A stretch of DNA of 64,000 nt, taken from contig CP053162.1 in NCBI GenBank assembly GCA_014607495.2, positions 5,092,469 through 5,156,468 on the forward strand, read 5' to 3'. Below are positions 1 to 12,218 of the stretch, piece after piece. The stretch's first letter is position 1. Each line of letters begins with the position of its first letter. The DNA is from Carposina sasakii. Its lineage: Eukaryota; Arthropoda; Insecta; Lepidoptera; Carposinidae. The position numbers were made by a program, and so were the translations under genes. Under the pieces are notes generated by a model, which saw nothing but the letters and a program-made list of their open reading frames with translations, searched no databases and had not been told where the DNA came from.

Positions 1-696
1 TAGGTTGACCACACGTTCAGATGGGTAAAATTCCTAAAATCGGCATAAAGAAATAAATCATATTGTCTATATATAGATTCAAATTTGCTTATGTATGTTT
101 TCATATTATATCAATCGAGTAAGTTAATATTATGTTAAAAATAATGGTTATTGTTATCATAGTGTAACCATGTTTGAGCCTCAGACGCATAGTAATGAGG
201 GTAAATTCGTGCATAATAATTATGTGTGATCAGTATTAATTGTTCATGTATGTACAGACAGTGTTTTATGTAACTAATTCATGTATGAAATTTTCTATTG
301 TTATCAGCAATCGAGTAAAAAGACTTCACGCTGTAGAAGAGCCAATCAGTGAGTAAAATTAATCATAATAACGTGATGTGAATTACACATTGTCTACATT
401 CATTTGTTTTTGATCTGTCAATAGATAATTAATTTTAATATTTTAGTACGCAACTCTATTAGTGGTATTGTTCGTTTGATATTAGTATAAATATAGTAGC
501 ATGCCCTGACAAATTCATCAACGTTGAGGAAATACTACTAAAGCTAGAAACGTGATATTTAGGTCATGTGGGCGGTGGCTTCCTTTTGTGTGGGATAGGT
601 CCACTAAGAAGGGATTTCCCGAAATTCCCACTTATTCCCACAATAATGAGTAACCTTAAATTTATCCGGACGATGTGGGCGCCCGCTAGTCTATTA
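1..696. other. Non-coding, repeat debris
   Basis: No gene seen. Bases 580-690 contain a fragment of the same RTE-like repeat found at 697-1210 (gggatttcccgaaattccca; gggcgcccgctagt). The rest is AT-rich unique-looking sequence. Confidence 0.5.
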
Positions 697-1210
697 CACT
701 AATATTATAAAGAGGAAAACTTTGTTTGTTTGGTTGTATGAAAGGCTAAAAACACTGGACGTTTCAAATTTACCGTTATCCTTAAGGATAACATAGGTAA
801 GAATTTCCTCCGCGATGAGCTAGCAACTTGTCATTGATCTGGCTCCGCTATGCTTATACCCTGGATTCTTCCCACCAAACTATAGTTTTTTATACATACT
901 GACAGTCGTATATACGGGAAGGAGACCAACGGGAATACGAAAACGGTAGTAAGTAGCATATATGGGGACCCCGAGGAAGCACTGGAACGGATTTCCCGAA
1001 ATTCCCACGGGAAGGGGACAAACGTGAATTATTTTTTTACCGAAACATATAGGCTACTTTTTACACTTAACATATAGGCTACTTTTTATTTTTTCTGTGT
1101 AAAACGGGTAAATTTAATAAGTAGGTAAGTTTCCTCCGCGAAGTTTCCTGGCTCCGCTATTATCTACCCTATTTTTTTTACTACACAGTCGTCTACTTTG
1201 AGGCGGGCAA
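697..1210. mobile_element. RTE-like LINE 3'-end repeat, degenerate copy
   Basis: Begins with actaatattataaagagga and contains one unit of the 'cccgaggaagcactg…ggatttcccgaaattcccac…ggggacaaacg' module seen in tandem at 26.4-26.9 kb, in the opposite orientation. The end near 1200 carries 'gaggcgggcaagtttcc'. The family assignment follows the shared head and tail with the copies at 26287-27079 and 30612-31349. Confidence 0.55.
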
Positions 1211-1212
1211 GT

Positions 1213-1350
1213 TTCCAATGTTTAGCTTAAACAATGTCAAAATTCTTTTGTTAAATTATATTCGTTAAAAATAGATCCGAGGGTCAGCGGAGGGTGTAGG
1301 GCCCGGTGGTGGGCGACCCTTCAATAGAAAAAATTCTTTCGTAATAACAT
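1213..1350. repeat. Nested MITE remnants
   Basis: Bases around 1213-1255 (caatgtttagcttaaacaat…attcttttgtt) match the right half of the MITE at 45875-46105. Bases about 1265-1320 (gatccgagggtcagcggagg…) match the right arm of the hairpin MITE at 47195-47344. Bases 1330-1350 (attctttcgtaataacatgg) again resemble the first family's terminus. This is consistent with one MITE inserted in another. Confidence 0.5.
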
Positions 1351-1926
1351 GGTTAGTATTCAAATAGTTATGCTGCTGAGATAAGTCCAACAATAATTAA
1401 TTTTAAAAAGACAATCAAGCCAATTGAATTATCTGGTAAACCCTGTTAGCAATTAGCAAAAATGTTCAGATAACTAACTTCTTAGACGAAATCGAAGTTT
1501 TATTTTATTTTTTCAGGGCTCTATCAAATGGGCTTGATTATCAGTGACATTTTGAAGTTTGTTTTAGGTACCTACCTATTATGATTTTGGCCGCTAAAAA
1601 GCGGATTGCGTACATTATGTGTTGGAAAAGGCGTGAACTTGAATTATTTTTTTATTATTTACCTATGCTGATAACCGGTTAAATCCTCATCCTCTCCCAT
1701 ATCTGGCGTGATCGAGTGATAGCTGTCGGGTTCAAATTAGTATTTGCAGTTTAGGATCCATGTCCCTACATGGTTTGCATTTATTTATGGTTTGCAATAC
1801 TTAAGGCATCAGCGAAGTGTCACGCGAAATTAGCCCGATAGCAAAAAAAAAAACTACCTTTTATCACGCCTTACAATTAGTACACATATGAAATATTTTT
1901 TTCGATTATTCAGTATTAAAACTTAC

Positions 1927-2268
1927 CACCAAGCTGACGTATCCATGAATCCCACTGTACAACTGGACCACATCTCTCAGATCTCCATCGCAATATCCAC
2001 ACGTGTCCGGCTTCAGGGTTATGTTCAGTCTGCTCTTCGCGTCTCTCATCATCTTCACCACCATGGTCTCAAAGTTTCCTGACCCCACATCCTTATTCGC
2101 CTTCTTTAGTAGATACATTATCTCTGTCTCGTTCAAACCACCGTCGGTGGCATTGGAGGAAGAGGACAGAATGTCCTGGAAAATGTCGAGCAGAGAGTTC
2201 GACATATTTTTTTTTGTCTGTCTTATGTAGTAATCTCTCAGCTTGGAATCATCTTTTGGTCGTTTTAC
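1927..2268 (-). CDS. N-terminal exon of a peptide GPCR, myosuppressin-receptor-like (partial gene)
   Basis: Seen: an open frame runs from a splice acceptor (ttcatttcacAG, exon starting at 2268) to a strong donor (GGTG|GTAAGT, exon ending at 1927). A start codon at 2205-2203 gives exactly 93 codons before the donor (phase 0). The peptide is hydrophilic, with three N-glycosylation sequons (N-A-T, N-E-T, N-I-T), and ends with a Cys-Gly-Tyr-Cys patch followed by Y-x-x-I-H-G-Y-V-S-L-V. Known: insect myosuppressin receptors have a glycosylated N-terminus and an H-G-Y-x-S-L segment leading into TM1. Inference: this is the extracellular N-terminus plus the first turn of TM1 of such a receptor, and the remaining exons lie left of the window. 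The 63 bases between acceptor and ATG are also open, so an upstream coding exon is possible. It cannot join the TM5-7 exon at 59.7-60.3 kb, which lies upstream on the same strand. Confidence 0.62.
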
Positions 2269-2301
2269 CTGTGAAATGAAATATAATAATATTAGACACA
2301 T

Positions 2302-3900
2302 TTAAATCAAATTTGATAATATTTTAGTAAAATCAAAGATTCTAAGATATATTGATAATTTTAATAGAAACCTAAAAATGTGAATTACCTAACCAGTTAA
2401 TAGGATTTACGCAACTTTACTTTAAAGTTAAAATAGCTTCAGATTAGAGATTCTATATTTTAAAACTTTAGGTACGTAAGTAAAATATATATCTCGACTT
2501 TTACAATTAATTTGACATTTGTTAATTACAATTTTGCATGCCGTAAATGGCAAAATAAGAGAACTTATCCTCTGTACTCTGAAACATCCTCTTACCTTAT
2601 TTTGTGCAAAATAAATAAATTGAATTGAATTGAGTTGCTATACAAATTAAGGAGAAGGTCAATTAATATTCAGGCCAATAAATATATCTTTTACGTCATT
2701 AAAGGTCTTTCAGACATAGGTAGGTACCAGACTAATTAATGTCCATCCATAACCTTCGCTTGGATATCGAGTTCGCGAGATAAAATGTGATTGATTTGTA
2801 ATTTTTTTTTGTTTTCAAAATAAACAATAATTCTTAAATTAACTTGTTTTACAATGCCTTTTCATTAAATTACCTATATTAAGTATATATTTTCAGGTAT
2901 GCATAAGTGGAAACCCTTGTTTTTTATTTATATTCATGTCTTGTTTTATTTGTATTTTATACAAAGTTACAAGTCGATCTAATTAAAACGATAACTTATA
3001 ATAAATAAGTACTTATCTGTGTAATGAATATGAGATTTTTCCTAACATTTCGTTCCTCATTCTTAAAAGGGGACATTAAGTTTACATTTAAGAATCATTA
3101 AGTGCATTACCTATAGAACCTCGCTCTATCCTTTTTCTGTTTATATTTTCTTCGCTTTAATATTTATCTCTCGATACAGTAGCAAAATTCGCGTAAGGTT
3201 CTGCAAACCGATGGTCTGATTGCATGCAATGCATGCATTGTACATCTACCCAGAGGTTCCCAAGCTTATTTCGTCTAATGCTCGCTTATATGTCAGTTAT
3301 TTTATAGCGTCCCCCATATTTACTAATAAATATTTTTAGTTATAGTATACTCTCCTGACCGATTTCGGCTACAGTGAATGGTCGCTGTCTTATGAGAGCG
3401 ACGTTCGTATGCTCTTAGGTGACTGACGTAGAAAAATAAGTGATTTCAATGTAAACTAATAAATGGATGTTGTGTAGAAGAGGAATTTAAGTCTGAAATT
3501 TAAAATATGAAGTAGCTGAAGTTACAAATCACCCATCGCCCTCTGAATCACATAAGCGCCCTCTAAGACCTCCAGCACCCACAAGGGCGCGTTATCGCCC
3601 ATTTTGGGAAAGCCTGATCTAGACAGATTCAGAATCTAAATAAGTATATGGCCAGACTGTGCATCAGAAATTCAGAACCGTTAACCTGTCTGGCCTTTCG
3701 CAGATTTGCATACACAAATAAATTTCATACAGATTCTTGATCGAGCTGGTACATAGGTACCTACTGAGAGAAATATGTACTTATCTATTATTATTTGTAA
3801 GTTATGAAAAAGTAAGTATTATTTATCAGACAGAATCGATCAATCCTTGACCGCAACTTTAAATTGCGCTCAAAATTGTAGTCTATCTTGTGCTAATGCG
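2302..3900. other. AT-rich, no gene seen
   Basis: Upstream of the N-terminal receptor exon on the minus strand, so probably intron or 5' flank. Only a short repeat-like patch (ccgatttcggctacagtgaa, about 3359-3378) resembles LINE tails elsewhere. Confidence 0.5.
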
Positions 3901-3904
3901 GGGC

Positions 3905-4075
3905 TAGAATGCATCAGCTGCATCTCCGTCCGTGCATCTCGTAAGAGTCGACCAATTCGGGCCATGAGCTAGCAACTTATCACTAACCATTTAAATCACT
4001 GTCACCGCTATGCAAAGCATGGCTGTGGGATGATTTTTATGATTTTGAATCCATGACATTTCTAAAACATAGCCG
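3905..4075 (+). repeat. Dispersed repeat family D, copy 1
   Basis: Carries the family landmarks in order: atcagctgcatctcc, a 'gtaagagtcgac' block, 'gagctagcaacttatcacta', a 'cgctatgc' block and 'aaaacatagccgtgtg'. At least ten copies occur in the window in both orientations. No protein is encoded, and it may be a SINE or short TE. Confidence 0.6.
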
Positions 4076-4229
4076 TGTGTACCTACCTATATGCAGGTAA
4101 TATAATAAATGCCAAAATTACTCAACTGATTGATTGAAGACTTATGACTTTTTTTACATACATATCATTTACGAAAAATATTTTTCCCCGGAAAATTTCG
4201 TAAATTTGGCAATTGCCTTGATAAGCTTA

Positions 4230-4345
4230 CATTATATTATTGTAAAGTTTCATCAAAATCCATATAGTAGTTTTTGTGAAAGAGCTACAAACATGCATAC
4301 ATCCTCACAAACTTTCGCGTTTAGCATATTAATAGGTTTTACATT
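4230..4345. repeat. LINE-tail fragment
   Basis: The phrase 'gtttcatcaaaatccatata…agagctacaaacatgcatacatcc' is the kind of sequence found at the 3' end of insect RTE-like LINEs. A second fragment lies at about 5460-5525. Degenerate; no ORF. Confidence 0.4.
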
Positions 4346-5060
4346 TACTATACAAACTTTGACTGATTTCAATATACTCTTCCATGTATTTATTAACATC
4401 ATATAACTTTTCATTACATTTAGGTGTAAGTTGCTGGTCAAACTAACATTTTTAGCTGTATCCTCATAGGTTCATTCAACTACTTTAGAAATATACACAA
4501 CATTATCTCTAAGAAATAAGAGAAATACTTCATAAAAATTAAATGAAACTCATCTTCAAGTACAATCGCAAACAAAAGTCTGACGATTTTATTTATTTAT
4601 TTTGTCCTAGACGAAATATCCTAGTCTGTTTGAACGTGACTTAAGCTGCGTCAAAATTTTTTATACGACTATTCCAGAAGGAGGGTTCTTTTAAATATTC
4701 ACCAATTTTTTTATGATATTAACTTTCAAAAATTGTCTAAATGCAAATCTCGATTTGTAAGAAATATCCTCATCGATAGTTTCGTTAAAAAAAGTATAGT
4801 ATAGGTACCTTACAAGATTACAAACTCTTTTAAAAAGTTGTTCAATGTGCATGGCTGTACCTAAATATTACTTGCACGCATTTGAAATAAAAATAAAGTA
4901 GTTAATTTTATTTCTAAACTATGTTTTTCTTTTATACAAAGCCTTATATAAATTTGAAAGTGTTTTAGAAATGAAAATCTGGGCAGCCAGTACATCATTC
5001 CTATTCACAATTTAGTTTATAATATTTTAAAATGCATTTCTGACACTATATTTATATAAT

Positions 5061-5110
5061 TATGTCGTGGTCATATCGTAGATTTGATCATTTCATGAAA
5101 ATGCTCGCAT
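5061..5110 (+). repeat. Terminal fragment of the TTTCATGAAA MITE family
   Basis: The segment 'tatgtcgtggtcatatcgta…tttcatgaaaatgctcgcat' matches the terminal inverted repeat of the MITE at 33909-34724. Only one end is present. Confidence 0.55.
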
Positions 5111-5697
5111 GTAAATGGGCCTCAGTGTGTCAATCTTCGTGAGAATTGGCAGATACTTATCACACTCTCAAGGCAGGTACTGTGAATAGATTTTATCGGA
5201 GGTATAACGTGCACGTTATAAATATTACTTTATCGTTTCTATACCTTTTTACCTATTTCTTTATTAAATTGAAGATCTACATCATCAGTTATGTAATACT
5301 AGCAGAGACCCGCTGCTCTGTCTTTTCGTGTATAAACTTAAGTAGATTTATCGCCTTTTTCTTATTCGTCCGTATGAACGTGGTATTAGCTACGTGGCTC
5401 ATACCTACGCGTTATTGTCATGTATAGTATAGCTACTGTCATGTGCTGGCTAGTATAACTGCCAAGTTTCATCAAAATCCGTCAAGCCGTTGTAATGGGA
5501 AAGAATAACAGACTCCAAATACCTAAGGACAACCTATCCTATACCATTACTACTTCCTACCAACGAACAAAATATATGTACAAGTAATTTTGCGGGCACA
5601 TCACACACCACATGCTAGTTTTATGTTACCGTTTAAATTGTTTTGTTTTGTTGATGTCGGTGTTGTTTTAGTAAATAAATAATTTTGTATATGTATA

Positions 5698-6065
5698 CAG
5701 GGTGTGTGTGACAGCCAGTACTAAAATACTGAACCAGTACGTACCATTGTTTTGGGTTATACGACAATGTTATTACACTTATTACTTTCAGGAATTTTTA
5801 GTTTGATTATCCACAATGTTTGCTTTCCGTGCCAATTGTATCGCAAGCAACTTTTTTTGAAAATCATCCAAGGATTAAAATTTTGTTTTTAAGTTATTAT
5901 ATAAGGCCTACTTAAACGAAATACACAATATTTTTATCCTGAAAAAATGGAAATAAGGTTGGAAATTTTTTAAATTTTCCTGCGAAAATATTCAGTGGTG
6001 TTCGCCTCAGAATCATGGTCTGAAGTCGGTATAGCAATATTTGCCTGGCTGTCACTTTCACCCTG
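5698..6065. mobile_element. MITE with CAGGGTG…GTGACAGCCAG termini (368 bp)
   Basis: The left end cagggtgtgtgtgacagcca and the right end (reverse complement) cagggtgaaagtgacagcca are inverted repeats of about 22 bp with three mismatches. The interior is AT-rich and non-coding. No clear target duplication was found, so the superfamily is unassigned. Confidence 0.6.
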
Positions 6066-6089
6066 TTTTTGACAATTTTTTATATCATA

Positions 6090-6395
6090 CTAGCTGACCC
6101 GGCAAACGTTGTTTTGCCATGTAAAAGGGGTTGATCCTAGAGGGGTGAAAGTTCATGGTTGTATGTATTTTTGTATGCTGTATCATAAAAAAATAAATAC
6201 AAAAAATTTTGTCAAAATTTTTTTTTTTAAAATTTTGTGGTGGACCACCCTTAACCTTTAGGGGGATGAAAAATTGATGTTGTCCGATTCTCCACCCTAA
6301 CCGATATGCATGCTAAGATTTACGAAAATCGGTCGAGCCGTTTCGGAGCAGTTTAACTTCTAACACCGTGACACGAGAATTTTATATATTAGATG
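6090..6395 (+). mobile_element. RTE-like LINE/SINE 3' tail, ctagctgacccggcaaacg family
   Basis: Starts actagctgacccggcaaacg and ends 'tcggtcgagccgtttcggag…acacgagaattttatatatt'. A near-identical copy is at 55575-55862 and a divergent one at 25602-25770. This is a widespread insect family with this tail and a short TA-rich terminus. Confidence 0.65.
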
Positions 6396-6914
6396 ACAAT
6401 ATTTTCTGTGTAACTGCATACATAAATGTATGTATCGGATTCTTAACGAGGCGCTTATAGTTTTTGTTTTTACTTATATAACAGAACGATACCATTTCGT
6501 ATTGTCGTTTTGCGAAGAGAATGTAGCTATATAGGTAAAGGAGGTAGGTACCTACAGGCTGTTTTTTTGAGAAATATCCATTAGACCCACTTTACCTTTT
6601 AACGCACGAAGGGGCCAAAAAGTATGTTCTACCAAATTCTTTTCTGAATAGGTACGTATCTATGCTGTAAGAGGGCTCTCAAAAAATATCTAAGATAGTC
6701 TAGAATAAGTTTTTTTAATAAAAATAATAAACGGAGCACGAAGCAATAACAAAGAGGTTATACGATATCAGTGCACAGTAGATTACATAATTCTATTGTA
6801 ATTCATCCTACTCATGCACCAATCAGTAGAGTGCGTTTCACCGAAAAGATGCTTTGAACAATGGTGTCCGTTGCTTTGTCTGTGTATAGGTACATACATA
6901 ATAATGTATATTAT

Positions 6915-7208
6915 ACAGAATGTTTTTTGGTCATCAACATTCCCGAAAACTACGGAATCTCATCATCGTGATCATTTTTCTCCATGGAAGCATACCTGGG
7001 AAGGGTCTGGTTCCCAGGATATTAGGGTCCAAAGTTGAGTAAATAGACTGCGTTTTTCGGCATATAAATGCATATAGACGCGCGTAGCAAGATTTTTTTC
7101 ACGAGAAATAATTGATATCTGTCTATGATAAAACTAGCATTAAAACTGGATTCTCGCCCGATCAAGAAATTAATAAAAAAAAAAAACGGGATCATAGAGG
7201 ATATCCTG
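6915..7208 (-). mobile_element. CAGGRTG MITE (family E), internally deleted copy
   Basis: Opens tacagaatgttttttggtca and closes 'atatcctg'. It shares the block 'gaaaactacggaatctcatcatc…cataccTGGGAAG' with full copies at 40701-41075 and 41822-42204, but is about 80 bp shorter. Confidence 0.7.
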
Positions 7209-7897
7209 CAGCTACATTTGACATAGAGGCTGATGTAAGTTATAATGTTTTTTTTGTTTATTTTGTATAGTGTATGTCTGTGTACCTACATATATGTAGA
7301 AAAAAATTGTGCTTAAATAAAGTTATGATGGCTTATTGCCAAAGGTCAACGTTTCTATTGCTTTAAAAAAATAAATATTATAAATATTAGTTCACAATAA
7401 AGTGCCCTCTTCTTTAATAATATTAATATGACTTCAATAACTTTGTTTTTAAGTATTTTTTAAGTCTCCCCCAGAGCACGCCACAAGGCTACTGCCAAGG
7501 GGGTTTTGATGGTTTTGATGGTTACAGTTACACACACCCCCGTATTGGCTAATTTTTTTGACAGTTCATATTGATGATCACTAATTGAAACTTAACAAAT
7601 GGAAGTAGCATAACGCTTTGTCTGAAGAAAAATTTAGTAACACATACAGATATACCACTTTCATTTTAATAAGTTTCTATGAGTGGTCTTCACTCTAAAC
7701 TGTTAAAAAGGTCTGCAGTGCTTTCAGTGTTCAGGAGGACAATCGCGCTAAATAACAACGTATTTACCTTTCAACGAAATAACCAAAAACGTTTTTGGTT
7801 ATGGTTTAGTTTTGGTTTGGCTGTTCCATTTGATAGCGTTTCAGACATTTTCGCTTCCACAATTTTTGCTTTAAACGTCGTGAAATTACTACTTACT
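7209..7897. other. No gene seen; LINE-tail scrap
   Basis: AT-rich. Bases 7466-7515 (cccagagcacgccacaaggc…) are a minus-strand fragment of the SINE/RTE-tail family seen complete at 42640-42894. The open frame at 7679-7933 has no recognisable domain and runs into a SINE. Confidence 0.45.
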
Positions 7898-8165
7898 TCT
7901 ATGCTGCTCTGGGAGAGAAAAATAAACGTATAATACTACATCTGCTTCTCTTCCCGGGTCACGGGAAGTTCCCGGGTTACAAGTCAGTAGAGGGACAAGA
8001 GGGTCTTGGTGTTTTATAGGCGATGGGCTGACCACCTGTCACTACTAACCGAACTTGTACATCTCAACTATACCCCCAAAATGGTCAGAAGTGGCACCAT
8101 GTGGTTCTATCGGCCCTTGGTGCTCTGCCTACCTCGTAAGGGATAAAGGCATGATTATATGTATG
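7898..8165 (+). mobile_element. SINE-like family B, copy 1
   Basis: Begins ttctatgctgctctgggaga and ends 'cgtaagggataaaggcatgattatatgtatgta'. Three copies in the window start at the same base and end in a TATG-type tail, the behaviour of a full-length SINE-like repeat of about 265 bp. No clear tRNA A/B box was recognised. Confidence 0.65.
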
Positions 8166-8171
8166 TAATTG

Positions 8172-8336
8172 CTAGTGTTGCCGCTCGATAGTCCACTACC
8201 GATAGTCTATCGATAGACTATCGATAGTTGGGCAAAAACAATAGAATCGATACTATCGATAAGCCTATCGATATTATAGATGATTTTTTGAGGTCAACTA
8301 TCGATAGTCAAACTATCAATAGTTCGGCAACACTAG
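8172..8336. mobile_element. 165-bp MITE with 6-bp target duplication and five TATCGATA octamers
   Basis: Termini are exact 12-bp inverted repeats CTAGTGTTGCCG / CGGCAACACTAG. The flanks carry the direct repeat TAATTG (8166-8171 and 8337-8342), so the ends are firmly placed. The interior is built of ATCGAT palindromes: exact TATCGATA octamers start at 8208, 8219, 8254, 8266 and 8299. It encodes nothing. A second element with CTAGTGTTG ends is at 44486-44903. Confidence 0.9.
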
Positions 8337-8799
8337 TAATTGCCCTCCTGAATGTTATGTTATACGAGTTTTGTCAAGTTTTACATGATACAAAATAATC
8401 ACTTTGCCGATTGGTTTGCTCTAATGTTTTTTTAAACAAGCCCTTTATGTATGTTCTTCTCGTGTAATCAATGTTTATTTATATCTAAGTATAGGTATAT
8501 TGTGTACTTACAATAACAAACAAGTCATGTACGAAAAAAAATTGCAATAAAAAAATTAGAACGTAAACTTCAGTGAGTTAGCGAGGACCATTGTTTCCAT
8601 TGTGGAAACGAAAAGTCCCTTTATCTCGTTTCCATAATCAAAATATTCATGACGGACTTTGAGTAATAATTTCGATATTTTGTACATATTGATAAGTTTT
8701 GGTTGCCCGATGGCTTATGGTAGGTACTTCTTTACCTACCTACTTATACTAACATTTATTTATTTATTTTTACACACCATCTTTACAGGTACATACCTA

Positions 8800-9225
8800 T
8801 ACATATCAACTTGGCTGTGTTCTCGAAATAGGCCCCCTGATTACCTAATTTGCAATAGCAAAGCCGAAGCGATGCGATAGCGAAAATTTTACAATATTCG
8901 CCTTGAACTGTCAAAGTTCCTTTGAAATTCATTTTACGTAATACGAATTTGACAAGCAATCAGCGATTTTTGTACAATTTTAGCTATGGCTTTGCTTTTG
9001 CTAGTTATAAATAATACGGGTTATAAACAATAAGGGGGAGGGTTGCCAGAAGGAGACCCACAACAACGGGCACTTAGCATTGCGGGGATAAATGCAGTTA
9101 TGCACAATACTCGTAGCTCATCGTCAGAGAGTTAATGCCGAGTTCCTTAGTCGACTCTTACGACATGCACGGAAGGAAACGCAGCTGACGTATTCTGGTG
9201 AAGCCCCACATCGGCACAGGACAAT
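8800..9225 (-). repeat. Family D copy 2, interrupted
   Basis: Family D landmarks occur on the minus strand at about 9065-9225 (ttagtcgactcttacgacat, gcagctgacgtattctgg). The other end (tctcgaaataggccccc) is at about 8820-8840. The interruption (about 8843-9015) has loosely inverted ends (gcaatagcaaagcc / ggctttgcttttgc), suggesting an inserted MITE. Confidence 0.5.
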
Positions 9226-12218
9226 TACTTATACTTTAATAAATATAATATTTTACGTAGGTAGGTGTATATTAATGTATCAAATTTTCCCCTCTGTTCT
9301 CTCAATTTAATCAATGTAAGGTTTTCGTATCCCGCAGCTTTATTAATTAATAAGCAGGTATAATAAAAGTGAAAGTTTGTGAGAATATGAAGATGTTTGT
9401 GAAGTCTTTCACGCAAAAACAACTGAACAGATTTTGATGAAACTTAGTATAGGTATGTGTATATACATTAAGTATGTAGGTAGTTCAGAATAACGTTTGC
9501 TGGTTGCACCAACCAGCATTTTTAATACGTCCCATTCAATTGTTATTATGCAGGTTCATTAAAAACACTTTGTAAATGTTAAAAAAATATTATTACATTA
9601 TCCGTTCGTCCGAGCTCCTAACTTATTTAATATCTTTTTTTGGTTAACTCTTTCGATTAAACATTTTAATCACGTTTTAGACCTACCTACTACGTAACGT
9701 TTTACATCTATTTTGCACATTTTTAAATTAAATTATCACCTAGATACAAATTAGTGGGCAAGTGTAGAGCATAGACTAGTATGCTTCAAAATATGTCGAC
9801 TTGTGGTTTTTTTTAGAGTTTATTCATAAATATGTGTGTTTTAAAAATATTTATTGCAGTGGTTATTGTATCGTAAGTAAGTACTGGAAATCATTTAAAT
9901 TATCAAGCGGCCGTTATTCAATTAATCTTAATAGATCCACTGAACCAGGTTCAATCCAGATCTAAGATCTATGGCATCCAGTTACAACCTTTTTTAAAAA
10001 TTCTTCTGATTGTGTGAAAATGAACATTACAATTGTTAATTTGAATTTATACATTCCACCTATTATATAAAAGGTAATCTCATAAATTCGAAAGTAATAA
10101 GAGACCGGGTGCTACCAACATTACGGTGTAATAAACTAAATTATTATCATCATAAAAAGTTAATTCTCCAACTCACCAACAAATTGAAAGCTCAGCTCGT
10201 GTGCACCTCATAAAAAGTTTATGAACTCCACTTCACGAAAAAGTTTTTCTGCATCACCTATGAATAAAAACTATTTGGTGTTCAAATTTTGAATTTGCAA
10301 CTGTTCGAAAAGGCGCGAAGGGACGACCGCCCGCCGGGCAACATCGAGATCAACTGAGTTGGTTCGACTACATAGAGCGATAATAATCGGTTCGCCCTAT
10401 ACGACCAAATCTTCGAACTCGATTAAATCAAGTTTATCCGATTGATTTAGTAAATTGAAAATGCAGACAAAATTAAAAGTGAAACATTTAGCTGGTGTGA
10501 TACAATTACATTTTCTATTTTAGTATTTACCTGTCACTTTCGAAATGCAACACTAAATCAATGTTGAAGTGTAATTTAGCGATCTCTATATAAGTTAAGC
10601 AGATAGCGGCTTCGATCAAATATTATATTTGATCGAAGGATAGCGGTTTAAAAAAAAACTAAATGATAATTAAATCGTTGATGTCATGTACCTACATTCA
10701 TTCATATTGTGTTTAACTAAAATGCCCTTATGTTATTAACATAACGTTTTTTTTTAACCTTGTTGACTTGATAATTATAAAAACCGAGAAACATGATTTT
10801 CAGATTGTAATTTACCAAAGATCATTTATTATTTCTTAAATAAATAATTCTAAAATGATCTTAGTCAAGTCATAAAAAAAGATTATGTGCACACCTGGAA
10901 TCCTGGTTTGGGTGAATGCGTCTATTTGCGTCTACATAAAACAAGGAAAATAAGACGCCATTTTGCTCAACTAATTTATTCTTAACTAAGCGTAGTGTTT
11001 CGTTCATAAGTTAATAACTAACTCCGTTACTAGTAATTCCATACATTAGGTGGGTGAATTTCCCAGGTACGTTTTTAGCACGGCGTGGATGAAAATCGTA
11101 GTGGAAAGTTCAAAATGCACATTTATTAATTTTTTTTTCATTAAGTTCAGTCAGTGATCTAGACTAACGTTTAAAACTTAAGACCAAAATCTATTTGTTT
11201 ACGCATTTAAAAAATTATCAAAAGCTCTAAATCTAATTGCGGTGCTATGTCCCCACTTCATTTGCAAAAATAAAATTGGCTACTCGTATTTCAATTTTCG
11301 GGTGAATTAATTTAACAGAATACATACATATTTTAAAAATACAGTAAACTACACTATTATTTACACCATGAGCAGTAATTTAACTTAACCCGGTAGTACC
11401 TGTAACAGCTTTTAAAAAATGTCCTGCAGAAAAAGTCAATAACGCTGGCGCATTTTGAACATTACACTATTTTATCATAATGAATGAGATAGATGCTAAG
11501 CTATCTTTCCCTGCACTGCTCTGTCAAGCCATCGTATACCAAGTACAAGGATGTTTGATACACTGAACAGTTTTCCCGCCAAAAACGTAAGAATATCCTG
11601 CGGTGGCGCAGGATACAAATTTATCATATAACGGTGTCATGTGTATTTAAAAAACTAAAAGGCTGTTTAAAAAGAAATTTTACAGATGATTAAAGATTAG
11701 ATATATCGACGTAATTGCAAACGAATTATTACATTTAAAATAATAGTGTCCGTTATAATTTGTACTTTATTACTTAATTCTAAGTACGGTGTCGCAACTC
11801 CAGTGGCTCCGGTGGCAAAAAATAGGGCCACCGTAATTTAATAATGTCACCGTAATTGATATTTTGTCTTTTTGTATACAGGATAACTGGAAACGAGTGT
11901 TATTTCTATTGAGATGTAAAAGTACAGCCCATTTTCTACCTTCATGGGTAGCCCCATTTAAAAAATTACGGCTTCAGGGTTATGCCCCATTTTGTAATGT
12001 TTTTAAAATCACCCTATTATTAAATGGAAATGCATAAAAAAACTAAAATACGTCTATATTTCAGTAATTCAACTATATAAATAAATAATTATTTGAGACA
12101 AAACAACGGACATCAACTTGGCATTGTCAAAGGTTTATAATTGTTTTTTCCTGATTCTTTCCTATTCATTCAAAATAATGATTTCACGTAATGCGCACAC
12201 TTCATTAAACTAAATTTA
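9226..12218. other. 3-kb AT-rich stretch, no gene
   Basis: No supported coding sequence on either strand. Two points stand out: a short GC-rich patch at about 10310-10345 (gcgcgaagggacgaccgccc) and a 27-base near-perfect palindrome at 10611-10637 (TTCGATCAAATAT / ATATTTGATCGAA, one-base centre). Confidence 0.5.

Noticed and set aside
2003..2230. 75-aa plus-strand frame over the N-terminal receptor exon
   Set aside because: Antisense shadow of the minus-strand exon, which has splice sites and sequons.
5146..5427. 93-aa hydrophobic frame
   Set aside because: AT-rich codon content produces F/I/L/Y-rich peptides by chance; no start context, splice signals or family resemblance.
8208..8306. Clustered ATCGAT repeats considered as a CRISPR-like or satellite array
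   Set aside because: Spacing is irregular and the unit lies within defined inverted ends with a target duplication: a MITE.
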